A DNA stretch of 64,000 nucleotides. It comes from Amylostereum areolatum. Taxonomy: Eukaryota > Basidiomycota > Agaricomycetes > Russulales > Stereaceae. Each line of letters begins with the position of its first letter. The first letter of the stretch is position 1. The notes below the pieces were generated by a model that had not been told where the DNA came from, made no database searches, and saw nothing but the letters and a program-made list of their open reading frames with translations. This document shows positions 1 through 11,104 of this stretch, piece after piece. The stretch is from positions 868,001 to 932,000 of the forward strand of contig SAXG01000002.1 of the NCBI GenBank assembly GCA_012932865.1, given 5' to 3'. The position numbers were made by a program, and so were the translations under genes.

Positions 1-22
1 GTGGTATTTAGAGGTAACCCAC

Positions 23-415
23 CTCGACGACATTGCCGACTAGATATGGCAGGACTTTATTCTGTTTAACCTTCTCGCCATTATCGCGAATTTTCTCTTG
101 CATGACGCTCTGCTCGTGTTGTAGGCGTGTCGTTTCCGATCTGACAACCTGTACTTCGACTTGGGACCGAGTCCCGCATCATTATAGATTGTTGCGCACC
201 TTCATTTCGTTGTCTATCAACCGGGTGCGTGTGAGAATATCATCTGTAGTCAGCGTCATGATTTCCTCCGGTATGTCGTCCCACGTTTCTTCTACTGGTT
301 GGTCCAGCATTGTGTCCATGGCGGCACCTTGTGGTTCGGTGGTCAAGTCTGATGGAGCATTATCGGACTTCTCAGGGCTGGCTGGAGGATCGGTGGGTGG
401 CTGTTCAGACGACAT
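23..415 (-). CDS. RPT5: 26S proteasome regulatory ATPase Rpt5, N-terminal part (runs off left edge)
   Basis: Two exons are visible, 415-200 and 148-23, with a 51-nt intron (149-199) and a further donor at 22, giving the first 114 residues. The N-terminus is acidic and Pro-rich, then the sequence WDDIPEEIMTLTTDDILTR leads into the coiled coil that pairs Rpt ATPases, and KVLPYLVGNVVE begins the OB domain. This order and wording are typical of Rpt5/PSMC3. The product is one of six AAA ATPases of the base ring that unfold ubiquitinated substrates and open the 20S gate. The AAA domain lies outside the window. It is divergently arranged with EAF6, the two start codons being only about 220 bp apart. 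Confidence 0.9.
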
Positions 416-634
416 TTATGGAAATGAGGTGATTGTGTCTGAACTACCGTGTAGCAGGAAACAACGAATGCAAGAAGACGAAACTGAGCGAACGCGCGTC
501 GCGTCCAGTGATCCACTACGTAATGGGGACGAGCACGTGCCGGACGCGTTTGGTCGAATTTGCCTTTGCCCGCAACCTTCTCCCCGACGCGCCGCCAACT
601 TAACCACAAGTATTGATTCTTGAAATAACCACAA
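416..634. promoter_or_regulatory. Shared divergent promoter region RPT5 / EAF6
   Basis: The start codons of RPT5 (minus) and EAF6 (plus) are separated by 219 bp with no other gene between them, so both transcripts must start from this interval. I see no clear TATA box. Short ORFs that cross it are shadows. Calling it bidirectional is inferred from geometry only. Confidence 0.55.
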
Positions 635-1331
635 ATGTCGGCAGCGATATCTACAGAATCAATTCCAACCCCAGAAGACAGGGCTCAATACCAAGAGGCT
701 AAACGAAGTCTGATGCAAGCACTTTCCCGAAGAAGAGCGTTAGACAAACAACTGGTACATCACTTGTGCTTGCATTTCTGGCAGATCTGTAGGCTTATAC
801 TCCACAGGCTTCCCTCGAATCACAAATATACACCATTGAGGGATCTTATCTGGTGGATACATCCGCGCACAGTGGGGGAAACATCGTTCACGGCTTCGAC
901 GGATATCTCAAGAACCAAGTAACAAAGAAACGATACGAACTGAACGATGCGGACAGACTTTTCTCTGCCAGCAGTCTTACCTATCAAAAGGTCTCGATAG
1001 TTTCTCTCGCTGTCATCATGGACACTGACGGGCTGTATATGGTCATCAGTCTCTAGAACTTATGAACGAAGGGGAGGAGTCGACCGCCACGGGCGATGAA
1101 TACAGGCAATCTTTCTCCAATCATGGATTGACCACCGTCGTGCTTCCTCCCGCATCTCGAGCGCCGGACCTCACTTCTGCTCAGCTGAAGAAGAACAGGG
1201 ATCGCGAGTATCAGCGGAAGAAGCGGGCTGCTGCCAGCCGGCGGAGTGTAGGTACCGTGAGCGATGACGAGGGGAGCGTCGTATCATCATCGAGACGACC
1301 GACGAAGAGGCAAAGATTGGCCGACGATTAA
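635..1331 (+). CDS. EAF6: Eaf6, subunit of NuA4/NuA3-type histone acetyltransferase complexes
   Basis: Exons 635-754, 808-990 and 1050-1331 join to 194 residues. The N-terminal part (about residues 15-60) is a short coiled coil, followed by EGSYLVDTSAHSGGNIVHGF and GYLKN, the hallmark Eaf6/MEAF6 core with its G-N-I-x-x-G-(F/W)-D motif. The C-terminal third is basic and rich in Lys/Arg (QLKKNRDREYQRKKR) with a KR-type tail, low in complexity and probably disordered and nuclear-targeting. In yeast and animals the protein bridges the catalytic and scaffold subunits of MYST acetyltransferase complexes. The second intron contains an in-frame ATG at 1062, but the conserved core lies upstream, so the start at 635 is preferred. 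Confidence 0.88.
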
Positions 1332-1506
1332 GTCGGGGAGTTGGATGCTTTACTCGTTTACTTCGGTACGTCCCACTCTCGTTGGGTTTAATGCCGTCTC
1401 ATGCGCCTCATCTTTCAGGACTATTGTTATTCCCTGTATATATGTGTACGACGATGCGACTGCTGATTTTGCGCTCTGTTCCCTTGCCAGAAGCTCGGGG
1501 AAAGAA

Positions 1507-2344
1507 TTATAGATCCAATGTTTCAAGAAACTGTTTTACAGACATTCGGTCTTTACCCCCGCCCTCCGGGTCGGCAGCCTCAATACAACGCGCTGTCGCA
1601 ATTGTTTGCCTAACATCCTTACAGCTGATCCACACTCTTCCGTTCATCCCAACAGCGGCGTCTAACGGATATCGTGCCCCGAGGAGAGGTAACAGAAAAT
1701 AACCCGGATCGAGCAAACTATCACTTGCGTTAGACGTAGATCACGGTGGAAAAGATACGACTCACTTGCGGGACATCTGCAGACTACAACGCACCATAAA
1801 ACCCCCTTTAAGCTCACCAAACCCTTCGGCCTTGCGACTTTGTGCGTCGAAGCATTCCAGCTCTGGTTCCATGTCTTTGTGTGCTAGCGATATGCGCGCA
1901 TACACCAGTGATCCAACCTGCTTCATAGTAAGGACCGCAACGAGGTTGGGAATGAAGGACATACTTTCAGATTTGGACGGTTACGTCTGCTAGCGCCTTC
2001 GAAAGCGAGACCATCCAAAGACGCGCTGTGGGCGGCGCCGATGTCTACTCTCCAACCCTCCCCCAGTCGACCTGCGATAACCCCGACAACAAATTCCTGA
2101 GGAGCTGGTACATACTGTGATTTGGCTTGATACTGAAGAGACGGCAAACCACACGTCTACTTACTCGTCGAGAATTGCTCTCCACCCACCATCGGGCGCC
2201 ATTTGCCGAATGTTGGAGGGTCCCTGCCCGCGTAGACACAACAACGTTTTTTCCTCCGGGGATAGTCTCCTGGTGAAGTCCAGGTCCTAGTTTGAGGTTT
2301 GCATGCTGAGCGGGAACGCGTTCCCCGGGGAGGATAACGGACAT
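1507..2344 (-). CDS. RRP40: Exosome complex cap subunit Rrp40
   Basis: Exons 2344-2165, 2132-1965, 1917-1766 and 1717-1507 give 236 residues, close to the yeast length. It starts MSVILPGERVP, the conserved Rrp40 opening; the S1 domain holds VVGVIAGRLGEGWRVDIG and LAFEGASRRNRPNLK, then KDMEPELECFD, and the KH-like C-terminus carries GMNGRVWI. Rrp40 is one of three S1/KH cap proteins that guide RNA into the nine-subunit exosome, acting in nuclear and cytoplasmic 3'-end processing and decay. All introns are 33-51 nt. The start at 2344 was chosen over the longer ORF start at 2446 because the family begins at the LPGERVP block. Confidence 0.92.
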
Positions 2345-2514
2345 GATGGTAGTTGCGCGTCGGGGATTTAGAACTTTGGAAGTGAGGCCTGAGGACCAGC
2401 TATGTAATAGTACAGTGTGCTCTTGACTTTCATCTACCACCTGCACTCACGCCGATTTTCTCTTTTCCTATCCTCCCTCGCTCTTCACCCCACACAATCA
2501 ACGTACTTCGCGTT

Positions 2515-3220
2515 ATGTCGATCAGCACCCCGCTCCTAACGGAGTTTCCGGAGCTGTCTCATCTATCGTAAGTATAATTCTTTCTGGATCAGTTTCTTTC
2601 CTCACAATGAATCTTTCAGGCGAGAAGACCTAGAAGATCTACTGGCAGATCCCACATATTTTCAGGCGATTTTCCACAGTTTGGCGAGAGTCAAGGAGCT
2701 CTATCAAGCTCAAACAGAACTTGGCTCAGCCAACGAATCCATTGCCAGTGAGCGCTGTCCCCTACGTAGACTATATGCACGTTAATCGATGTAAGACTAT
2801 AATCTGTCTTTGCAGAATGACTTGTACCAATTGAGATCGGAAACGAAAGATGCATTTGACGAGGCGAAAGCCTTGCAAACACGATGGGCGGAGCTACAGC
2901 GAGAGCAGAAGGAGGTTTATCAGGTGCTCCACTTCTTCTCTACCTTCAGAGCGTGTTCCTGACCTTCTCTGCAGCGATTTACCCCTCAATTTTTACTGAT
3001 GCGCCTTCGACACGCAACAACCGCTCAAGACGACCTGTCTGAAGCGTTGGCTTCTTCATTTGTGCGATCCTCCCCGTCCGACAGCCCTTCCGCATATACC
3101 AATGGCAAGGAAGTCGATGATTTCGTGAGGGAGTTCCGCGAGTCTCGAAAAATCTATCACAAACGCGCTATGTGGGGGGATCGCTGGGCTGCTGGCCAAG
3201 TGGTATGGAATGACGATTAG
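2515..3220 (+). CDS. VPS37: ESCRT-I subunit Vps37 (Mod_r domain)
   Basis: Exons 2515-2567, 2620-2747, 2796-2923 and 2975-3220 give 184 residues. The third exon must start at 2796, because the nearer acceptor would create an immediate stop; this also restores NLSLQNDLYQLR, matching the family. The Mod_r region (about residues 15-150) is helical and predicted coiled coil, and the C-terminal part FVREFRESRKIYHKRAMWGD is the typical end of Vps37. With Tsg101/Vps23, Vps28 and Mvb12 it forms ESCRT-I, which sorts ubiquitinated membrane proteins into multivesicular bodies. Tail-to-tail and head-to-tail neighbours are housekeeping genes with no functional link. Confidence 0.85.
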
Positions 3221-3850
3221 CTGCTGGGTCGTCAGGGGGATCCTGTAAGTCTCGTAATCGCCTGTAAACTAATAAACAGATACTATACCGTCAACACTCA
3301 TAATGATATTGAAGTTCTTCCGATCCATACAAGCATAAAACCCCTAGGGCCAGCCGGGAGCGAGCATGGCATGTTGTCGGGCTTACCGTTAGGCGCGTGG
3401 TCTCCTTCGGAGAATATCAGTAAAAATTTCGCTCTCTCTCTCTTTCTTCGTTTGTTGATAGTGTATTACAGGTCATCGCGTGACAGCTCAGCTGCTACAC
3501 ATATCGTCTTCTGACGCCCGGGCTGTTAAAGAAGTGAACCTATACAGGTCCATCAGGGACAACGGTTTCAAGCTTCAAGGTCAAGGGTTCTGTACCTATT
3601 CACAATACAATCCCGGCTAAGGTCGGCAAAAACCTCGCTGCAACATGAAGCCTTCTCAATCGCCTTCAACGCCTATCTTTCGGATTGCCTGGCCATATGA
3701 CATCTTGGTGTAGCTCGGATGAATCTACCCCTCGTCCATCCATTTTCGGTATCAGTAGGGTATAATGCCCTCTCCGCCAATATAAACGAGATCGTCCTTG
3801 TGCCCATCCTTCAGCACTTCAGCACTCACCCTTTCGACTTTCTTGCAAAG
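3221..3850. other. Intergenic region upstream of first AA9 gene
   Basis: About 630 bp without a supportable ORF. The only element I can point to is a TATA-like box near its right end. The long interval compared with the neighbouring housekeeping genes fits an inducible promoter, but no specific binding site is claimed. Confidence 0.5.
3781..3787 (+). promoter_or_regulatory. TATA-like box of canonical AA9 gene
   Basis: The heptamer TATAAAC lies 64-70 bp upstream of the AA9 start codon, a normal position for a strongly regulated fungal secretory gene. It is assigned from sequence and distance only. Confidence 0.4.
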
Positions 3851-5257
3851 ATGATAATCGCCGCTCTCCTTGCACTGGTTACTACGACCACATCAACGTT
3901 TGCGCACACCATCTTCCAGGTCGGCTTCCAATTTCACAATCCTTCGTCATCGTGTACTGATGCTCTCACCCAGGAAATGTACGTCAATGGCGTGGACCAA
4001 GGTCATCTGAACGGAATTCGTGTTCCGGACTATGATGGGGTATGTTTCCTTCGCTGCCGTGTCACTAGCGCACTGACCAACCTGAGCAGCCCATTACGGA
4101 CGTCACTTCAAACGATCTTATCTGCAACGGCGGCATCAACCCCTACCACCAGCCGATCTCTCAGGTCATCATCCCGGTCACCGCTGGCGAACAAGTTACC
4201 GCTGAATTCCATCACACGCTCGCCGGTGCAGACCCAAGCGACTCGGCGGATCCTATTGATCCTAGCCACAAAGGTGTGTTGGAAGAACTCGCGTTTTTGT
4301 TACTCAATCTGACGCCAACGTAGGTCCGGTCATCGCTTACCTGTATGTTCTCGCCATTGCCATGTGGTTAGATTGAGCTGAGCCAAACTAGCGCGCAAAT
4401 CCCCAACGCGACTCAAACCGGCGTGACAGGTCTCAAGTGGTTCAAGATCTACGAGGATGGCATGGACAGCGATCAATCCTGGGGCGTTGACAGACTCATC
4501 GCCAACAAAGGCAAAGTTTCTTTCAATCTTCCCCAGTGCATTGCTTCTGGCCAGTACCTTTTGCGTGTGGAGATCATCGGTGAGCCGTCTCTACATTCTT
4601 CCACTGTTTTGCATCCGTTGTTAATCGACTTGAAATGCAGCACTTCATGGCGCTAGCACGTATCCTGGAGCACAGTTATATGTCCGTATCCACGTTTGGC
4701 TGTCCTCCGAGCTTAGATAAATGCTAATAATCGATTAGATGGAGTGTGCGCAACTCCAGATTACCGGTGGCGGAAGTAAAAGTCCTGCGACTGTCAGTTT
4801 CCCGGGCGCATATTCGGGTAAAATCACCTTCTCGTCCGCCAGCGGCCGTACTTACCAGACTTGTAGCGACTGACCCTGGTATCACGATAAATATCTACCA
4901 GACTCTCCCCTCCTACACGGTCCCTGGCCCTGCTGTCTTTTCATGCAGCGGAAATTCCGCACCTGCACCGAGCTCCGCACCGGCCTCTCCTGTCAGCACG
5001 AGTGCTGCGACGGCCCCGTCTCCAACTTCCGGTGGAGCCACCGCGGCTCATTGGGCACAGTGCGGCGGAATTGGGTAGACATTCAGTTCCAAATGACTGT
5101 CATGAAATTGTTAATCAAGACTGTCTAGATACACTGGTCCAACTGCATGCGCGGCACCCTACGCATGCACTGTTTCCAGTGATTATGTGAGTGTTCGTCG
5201 CAATCCCTTCACCATGCGTCTGACGCTATTCTTTCTCAGTACAGTCAATGCCTCTGA
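3851..5257 (+). CDS. AA9 lytic polysaccharide monooxygenase with C-terminal CBM1
   Basis: Nine exons (3851-4039, 4090-4273, 4324-4342, 4392-4579, 4641-4681, 4739-4817, 4867-5074, 5129-5186, 5240-5257) give 327 residues. An 18-residue signal peptide ([18 protein letters not shown]) ends just before HTIFQ, so the mature N-terminus is the copper-binding His1. The second brace His is in [21 protein letters not shown] carries the conserved His, Gln and axial Tyr. A Ser/Pro/Ala/Thr-rich linker (about residues 250-285) leads to a CBM1 starting HWAQCGGIG and ending DYYSQCL. The secreted enzyme oxidatively cleaves crystalline cellulose or related glucans. Two microexons of 19 and 41 nt are required. 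It is tandem with a non-canonical paralog at 5770. Confidence 0.93.
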
Positions 5258-5769
5258 ATCAATGCCATTTGGGCACGGTTGGTGGTCTCATATCGACCCA
5301 CATGTCATGTTCGAGTGTTACGTGTCTGTCTGTCGCGCTCCGCGGAAGAATCAGTGTGAATTGTGTCACCCTTCTCCTGAATGAATGCATTTCAACGGAT
5401 ACTATATCATCTGACACCGTTCATTGGCAAGAGAGAAGTTCGTTGGGCATTACGTCCCGACTGCCTCGAAGACCGCCAGCGATACTCCACAGGTACCTTC
5501 ATCCGAGCTGTGTGCTCGGAAGATTGTCGTTGTCTTGGTCGAGTCACCTCCTCTCGGCCAGCAAGGCATCACCTTAAAGAGGTCGTTCACTCCCGTCCCT
5601 GGCGCGCACCAAGGCATCACTGGTCCCTCGACGTCTTCTTCGGAGCGGCAGTAATCCTGGCTAACATAAATTCAAAAATAGGCAGGGCGCATGGGCAGTA
5701 CGGCCTCCCTATAAAACGGCAATGGTTTTGACGTCCAACAAAACCAGCGATCCTTACATCTTTCTCAAC
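5258..5769. other. Intergenic region between the two AA9 genes
   Basis: About 510 bp with no supportable gene; the ORFs seen here are short and lack family features. It ends in the TATA-like box of the downstream AA9-like gene. Confidence 0.5.
5710..5716 (+). promoter_or_regulatory. TATA box of AA9-like paralog
   Basis: A perfect TATAAAA lies about 54-60 bp upstream of the ATG at 5770. Its conservation suggests that the promoter of this paralog is still intact despite the frame break in the coding sequence. Confidence 0.5.
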
Positions 5770-6966
5770 ATGAAAGCAGCTCTTACATCGGTCATGTCTC
5801 TGGTCTTTCTGGCCAGGGTTGTTTCGTCCAAAACTGTCTTTTCGGTTGGTGACTTCTTTCCGCGTCAAGCATCGCGTTGCTGATGATCTTGCGAAATAGT
5901 CTATGGCTGTCAACGGTGTTTTCCAAGGTCAGGACGTCGGTGTTCGGGTGCCACAGTCCAACAACGTATGCTTGTACTTCCCAGTGCTTCTAATCTAGAC
6001 TAACTCATGGGCTCAGCCTGTGACGGATTTAACATCGGACGACATCATCTGCAACACAGGGTTTACCCAACCCGTCTCTAACACTGTATTCAGCGTGGCC
6101 GCGGGATCACCCGTCACAGCGATTTTCCATCACACTCCGGCTGGATATGTTGGTCCAGACCCTGCGGACCCCATCGACCCCACCGACAAAGGCGAGTCGC
6201 CCACGAAGGACACTGTGACTGGTTCATGCTTACGCTAGTGTCCTCTATAGGTCCATTGACTGCATACATGTGAGTATACTTTTCTTGTCGACAATAACCC
6301 TACCATAATTTACTGCCAAGGGCTGCTGTTCCGTCGGCCACTCAGACGGATGTGACTGGACTTCAGTGGTTCAAGATATGGGAAGATGGTTTGGACCAAA
6401 CCACTCACCAGTGGGGCTCGGATATTCTCTTCCTCAATGGAGGGAACGCGACATTTACTATTCCATCTTGCATCGCGAGTGGCCAATATCTTTTGCGCGT
6501 GGAGGACATTGGTAAGTAAACACGATACTATGAATAACCCTTGGTCGACTTGGTCGGTCATTCCTAACCTGCACATCCATCAGCTCTTCAGAACGCTGCG
6601 TCCGTACCCCGGTGCTCAATTCTATGTAAGTTCATTTACTAGGCCTTGCCAGCATAGCATGCTCGTAGAAGTTGACATTTTCCTTCCAGATGAGTTGCGC
6701 TCAGATTGAGGTGACGGGGGGTGGGGACGCTTCCCCACAGACGGTCAGCTTCCCCGGTGCAGTCACCTGTACGTATCTTGGATTCCTCTTCCGTGATAAC
6801 CGTCACCTCACGGACGTGTCATCAGCGTCATCCCCTGGAGTCGTAGTCCCCAGTGTTTACGGCGTTACAAGCTACACTGTTCCCGGTAAGATATTATCTG
6901 GTCTATTGGTAAGTATCACTCTTCCTGACCAGATGTCATGTAGGGCCTGCTGTATTCACTTGCTAA
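5770..6966 (+). CDS. AA9-like protein lacking the histidine brace, frame-disrupted as sequenced
   Basis: Nine exons can be aligned one for one with the upstream AA9 gene (5770-5844, 5900-5965, 6017-6191, 6251-6269, 6321-6511, 6584-6625, 6690-6768, 6826-6885, 6944-6966; total 730 nt, one base too many for an open frame). The signal peptide of about 20 residues ends VVSS and the mature protein would start KTVFS, so Lys replaces the copper-binding His1. The internal HHT motif remains, but the structural His of ALHGAS is Gln (ALQNAAS). Cys residues and VPGPAVFTC at the end are kept; there is no CBM1. The extra base lies in or beside a C run at 6607-6610; removing it restores SVPGAQFYMSC and 242 residues. 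Intron 3 uses a GC donor at 6192. A family of AA9-like proteins with Arg at position 1 is known; Lys would be a further variant. Confidence 0.75.
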
Positions 6967-7331
6967 GCGCAAGACAGTGACGAGACCACGACCGATCACG
7001 GTGGATTACACCCTTTTCAAAAAGCAGCGGGTTACTTCATACTGTACATATGAATGATGTCTGAGAATGCTTGTCGCAGAATATTCTATATCTTTTACGG
7101 GGCTCGGGACTCGGAGTCGGCCCAAGACCGCGATGAAGTGGAGGGTTGACGCGTGACGTCATCGGCGAACCTTCCGAGTTAGCGCCAACTGTTCACTGGA
7201 CTCTTCACCTCCCCCCGTCGTGGCTTCTTTACACTCCGCCTACTTCAATTGCCTTCTTGATTTCCCATTCTTCAAAAGAGGGGCCTCAGAGGTGTGCTGC
7301 ACCACCGCGTAGTCCGTCCGAGCTAGACGCA
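6967..7331. other. Intergenic region AA9-like / NCA2
   Basis: About 365 bp. The NCA2 frame is open upstream to 7146, so a longer N-terminus is formally possible, but the extra residues look non-coding. Nothing else is seen. Confidence 0.45.
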
Positions 7332-9556
7332 ATGTCTGCCACCATTTCGCACTTGACAAATGATCTCGTTCTGCTCTCCGTTCCATCCAAACCGGAAGCC
7401 ACCAACTTTTCCACCTCCTCCAAGTCGAGCATCGACTCCAAAGAGATCATACGCTCCATCTATCTCTCCTTAAACCCGCCTCTTTCCGAGTCCAACATCG
7501 CTGAAGCCATCCGGTGCTTGCAACAATATGACGCGACTCGTCCACAAACCGGCGCACCTAGCACCCAAACTTTTGATGCAGAAGAGGAAAGCCTCTTCAA
7601 TGCGGTGACAGGGAAGCTTCTTGTAGGTGTGTATGCACAGGCACTAGACGTCTACTTGAACCAAGCCAGTGACGTGGAGACCGAGGCCGAGTGGTGGGCA
7701 GAGATTGAGCGTTCTCAGCTGAAGTCGGCATATTATCTTTTGCAAAGTAAGTCTCTCCGTTCTCGTGCTAATATGTGCTGTCTTCCGTCTCCCTGGTGTC
7801 AGTTTCACTAATGCACTGACCCACCTGCTCAGCCCTCCCGTACCGTTTGTTCAGGTTGGCCCACGACGTGGCCTTGGCACTTCGATCTCAGAACCTCTCA
7901 TTTTCACCATCTATGCTCACAGTCTCGTCTCTGAGCGGAATTCTGGAAAAACGCACCTCGGGGCCGTCAAAGTCATTAGCGTCATCACTCTTCCCCCACC
8001 TTCACACCCATCCCTACACCATGCCTTTGTCTTTAGCCTCCCTCCCAAGTATCAGCCATATCAATTCCCTCCTCACCCCCTTCTACAGACGACGTCATAT
8101 CTGCAATACGAAGGATGCAACGTGCAATTGCAGAACTACTTAACGGGGTCTTGACTTTTGTGTCCTTGCCCGTTGAGCTAGCACGTCAAGAATGCCATAT
8201 CAAACGGAAAGAACTCGAAGATCTCCGCGACAAGCGTGCAGAGGTTCTCGGTGCGCTTACTCTCGGACGCGATAGTCTAGTCAGCCACCTCCGGCAGGGC
8301 GATGATGCACGCAGAATATTCCTTGCCAGTCTCAACAACGCCGTCGCCGGACAAGGCTTCCATACCCCACCGGGTCCCACGCCGCCCCTGATGGACCTTC
8401 TCTATGTTATGTCTTCTCGCGTCATCCCCTCACATATATCTGCGCACAAAACACTCCTCAGGTCTAACTCACTCCTTCGTCCATGCCGTTTAACACGCCT
8501 TTGGCCACGAATCATATTACTACCTCCACTAGTATTTTTCGCCGCCCGAGAAGTTTTCGATTCTAGAGAGGCTCTGTCAACCGTCGCAGAAGATGCATGG
8601 CAAACGCTCAAAGGTTTCTGGCAAGGTTGGCTCGTGGAACCGATCAAGGACATCGTCAGAACGGTCCGAGCGGGAGGAGAGGCGGGAGTCATCGTGCAGA
8701 AGGAGAGCATCGATGCTGATTTGCAAGTACGTGACTACATGATGCACGACAGCCAACGGCTCATATTATACTTATTAGTCTCTGGAACGTATGGCCATAT
8801 CTCTCGCCAAGGATAAGCTTGGATACGGCGCCGAACAGCTGACGGAGCTGTCGGTGAAGATCCGCCTGGGTGACTTGACCCCGATCCTCCAGATCTACGA
8901 GGAGGACATCAGAAGCCCAGTGCGTTCGGCGGTCAGTGGGACGCTACTAAGGTCCTTATTTATCCAAATTCAGAAGGCCAAGGTCTGTATTCTTATACAT
9001 TCCGTCGACTTCTCTCTCCCGAGCGTTGACACTTTTTCAGGTCGACCTCGACCAAGCACTGGCTGGGATCGACAAGCTTCTGAAGTCCCAAGAGTTGACC
9101 TTTGCATTTGTGGGTGTTGCTCCAGCGCTAGCCATTGTTTATATCGCAGGCGGCTCCCTGCGTGGCATCTGGCGTGGTGGAAAGGGTCAGGGTCGGTACG
9201 GCGGGAGGAAAAAACGCGTTGGTGCATGGCTTGCCATGCGTCGCATTGAACGTCTCCTCATTTCTCAACCGAAAACCGAGCCCTCGTCCACATTCAACAG
9301 CCTCCTGGACAGATCGTCAATATCACCCCTCACCGCTGGCTTACTCCTGCTTTCTGTTTCGTCGTTGCGCACTTATGCAGAGAGATACCTACCGGCGCAT
9401 TCGCGGTTGCGAGAGGGCTTCTTGGAAGACGTGGGCGATTTGGAGAATCCATCGCTGGACCGACATGAGAAGGTGAAAGTTGTGGAGAGGATGTGGAGAT
9501 CCTGGGGCGGCGTGTTGGGCTGGGAAGGGGGCGGGGGATCTATGGGCACAATGTGA
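7332..9556 (+). CDS. NCA2: Nca2, mitochondrial protein for Atp6/Atp8 expression
   Basis: Exons 7332-7746, 7833-8048, 8089-8726, 8779-8982 and 9041-9556 give 662 residues, near the usual size. Family landmarks in order: ECHIKRKELEDLRDKRAE, RLTRLWPRIILLPPLVFFA (first membrane segment), DLTPILQIYEEDIRSPVR, ALAGIDKLLKSQELTFAF, then a second hydrophobic segment FVGVAPALAIVYIAGGSLR and a C-terminal membrane segment around AGLLLLSVSSLR. In yeast Nca2 works with Nca3 to control synthesis of ATP synthase subunits 6 and 8 and sits in the mitochondrial membrane. The intron at 8049-8088 is inferred from the need to change frame before DDVISAIRRMQ. The start codon at 7332 is the first that follows clearly coding sequence; 7146 is an in-frame alternative. 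Confidence 0.85.
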
Positions 9557-10007
9557 AGTCTAACAGACGTGAGTGGTCTGGTCAATAATGACTGAATCAA
9601 TTTGTCTGGACTACCATTTGCAATGAAAAACGCTCAGAGAATTGTCTGGATGGTGTACAAGTGGGCTTTGATTTTTTTTTTACACAAGAAAAGAGAACGA
9701 AACGCGAGCGATGTGTACATTTGGCAGAGCTATAACTAGTGAAAAGTCCATTGGGCCAGAAGACATGGCCCGCATCTCAGTATGATCCAGCAAATTACGA
9801 TGGTCAGCTACTGGGTGTAAGGTAAAACAAGAAACCGTAGATGGAATGATCATCAACAATACAAGGAGATAATACGCTGGAACAGCATACAGGTCCCAGC
9901 AGTGAAGAAAATACAATCGAAATGTCCAGGGATAGTATCAGCCAGATAAGTCCGAAAGCGAAAAACACAACCAAGGCAGGATCAAGTTTCTAAAGACAAA
10001 GACCAGG
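9557..10007. other. Convergent 3' intergenic region
   Basis: About 450 bp between the converging 3' ends of NCA2 and the coiled-coil gene; it holds a T-rich tract near 9672 but no supportable gene. Confidence 0.5.
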
Positions 10008-11104
10008 TCAAAGGAACTGGCTAGCGCTGCGACTGAATTTACTTTTGGACTTGAGCGCGGAGGCTCTAGTTCCAGAACCCTTAGACCTGGAACCCTTGGA
10101 CGCGGAAGTGGAGAGGGCAGGAGAAGGAGATTTGGAATTGCGGGCCTGCTCGATCGGCGCATCGGTAGCTTCAGCGATCCTGACGCTCTTACGGCGCTTC
10201 GCCACAACCTCCTCGACCGAATCTTCATCAAAGCTGCGTTTCTTAGAACTTGATGCCGCGAATAATGAGATCGACCGTCGTTGAGCTGGTGCGGTAACGG
10301 GAAGCGTGGTGGTTTGGACCGCAGGAGATGGAGTCTGAGTCGGGGACGGAAGGGAAGCCTTGTTCAAGGAAGCCGACAGGGGACGGGAGGGAGTAGCGGA
10401 GGCGGCCAAGTCCGTAGCAATGCCCTGGTTCTCGGTATTCGCGACGACTCCGCGAATTGTGTGGTCGCGGGAGGCAGGCGGCGGCGGCGGAGAAGGAGAC
10501 ACTTAGGTCCATGCTGCTGGTAGAGCGCCAGTCTCGCTCGGTGCGAATAGATTGATCCCATGGCGTCTCGCGGCGTAAAAAGGTGTTGGGGAAGGCAGAA
10601 ACCTGGGGGTGCCTGCGGCCTGCAAGGTGTGGCAGATTGGGGTACATGGTGCCGAAAGTCGTTACGCTCCGATGGCTGAGCGAGGGTGGTGGGAGCCTGC
10701 GGGAAGTTGGTGTGACCAGAGTCCCGTACGGGCTCAGGGTAGACAGGCGCGGGAAGAGGCTCGACGTCGACCATGGCCTCCACGACAGCACCGTCCACCT
10801 CGTCTATTACACGCTGGGCGAGTGGATGGAGGTTCTCGCCACTGGTGAAAAGATGTATCAAAGTGGTACTATTGAGGAAGATGAGCATGGAGGCCACACG
10901 CGATAGCACGCGAAGTACATACAGTAGGCCTTTGACCTCCTTCAATTCCTTTTCAAGCTTCTCGGATCGATCACGGTGGTTTGATTCCATCTCGGCCATT
11001 CGATGGCTTATGGTATCCAGGGCTTTCGACACGCCAAGCTCCTGTATGTTGGGCGTGTTCTCCGTCGCTGAAGGACGATGACTAGAAGAGGAGGGGTGGG
11101 ACAT
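10008..11104 (-). CDS. Unrecognised protein, N-terminal coiled coil and disordered basic C-terminus
   Basis: A two-exon model (11104-10603 and 10501-10008) gives 331 residues in an open frame. Residues about 20-60 form a heptad-like coiled coil (ISHRMAEMESNHRDRSEKLE), followed by a hydrophobic stretch LLYVLRVLSRVASMLIFLN that could be a membrane segment or part of the helix. The rest is Pro/Ser-rich with basic clusters (KKRSFDEDSVEEVVAKRRK) and an SK-repeat tail, suggesting a nuclear, disordered protein. I do not recognise the family. The 101-nt intron was chosen because it links the two frames without a stop; a competing reading uses a third frame around 10560-10790, so the middle is uncertain. 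Confidence 0.5.
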
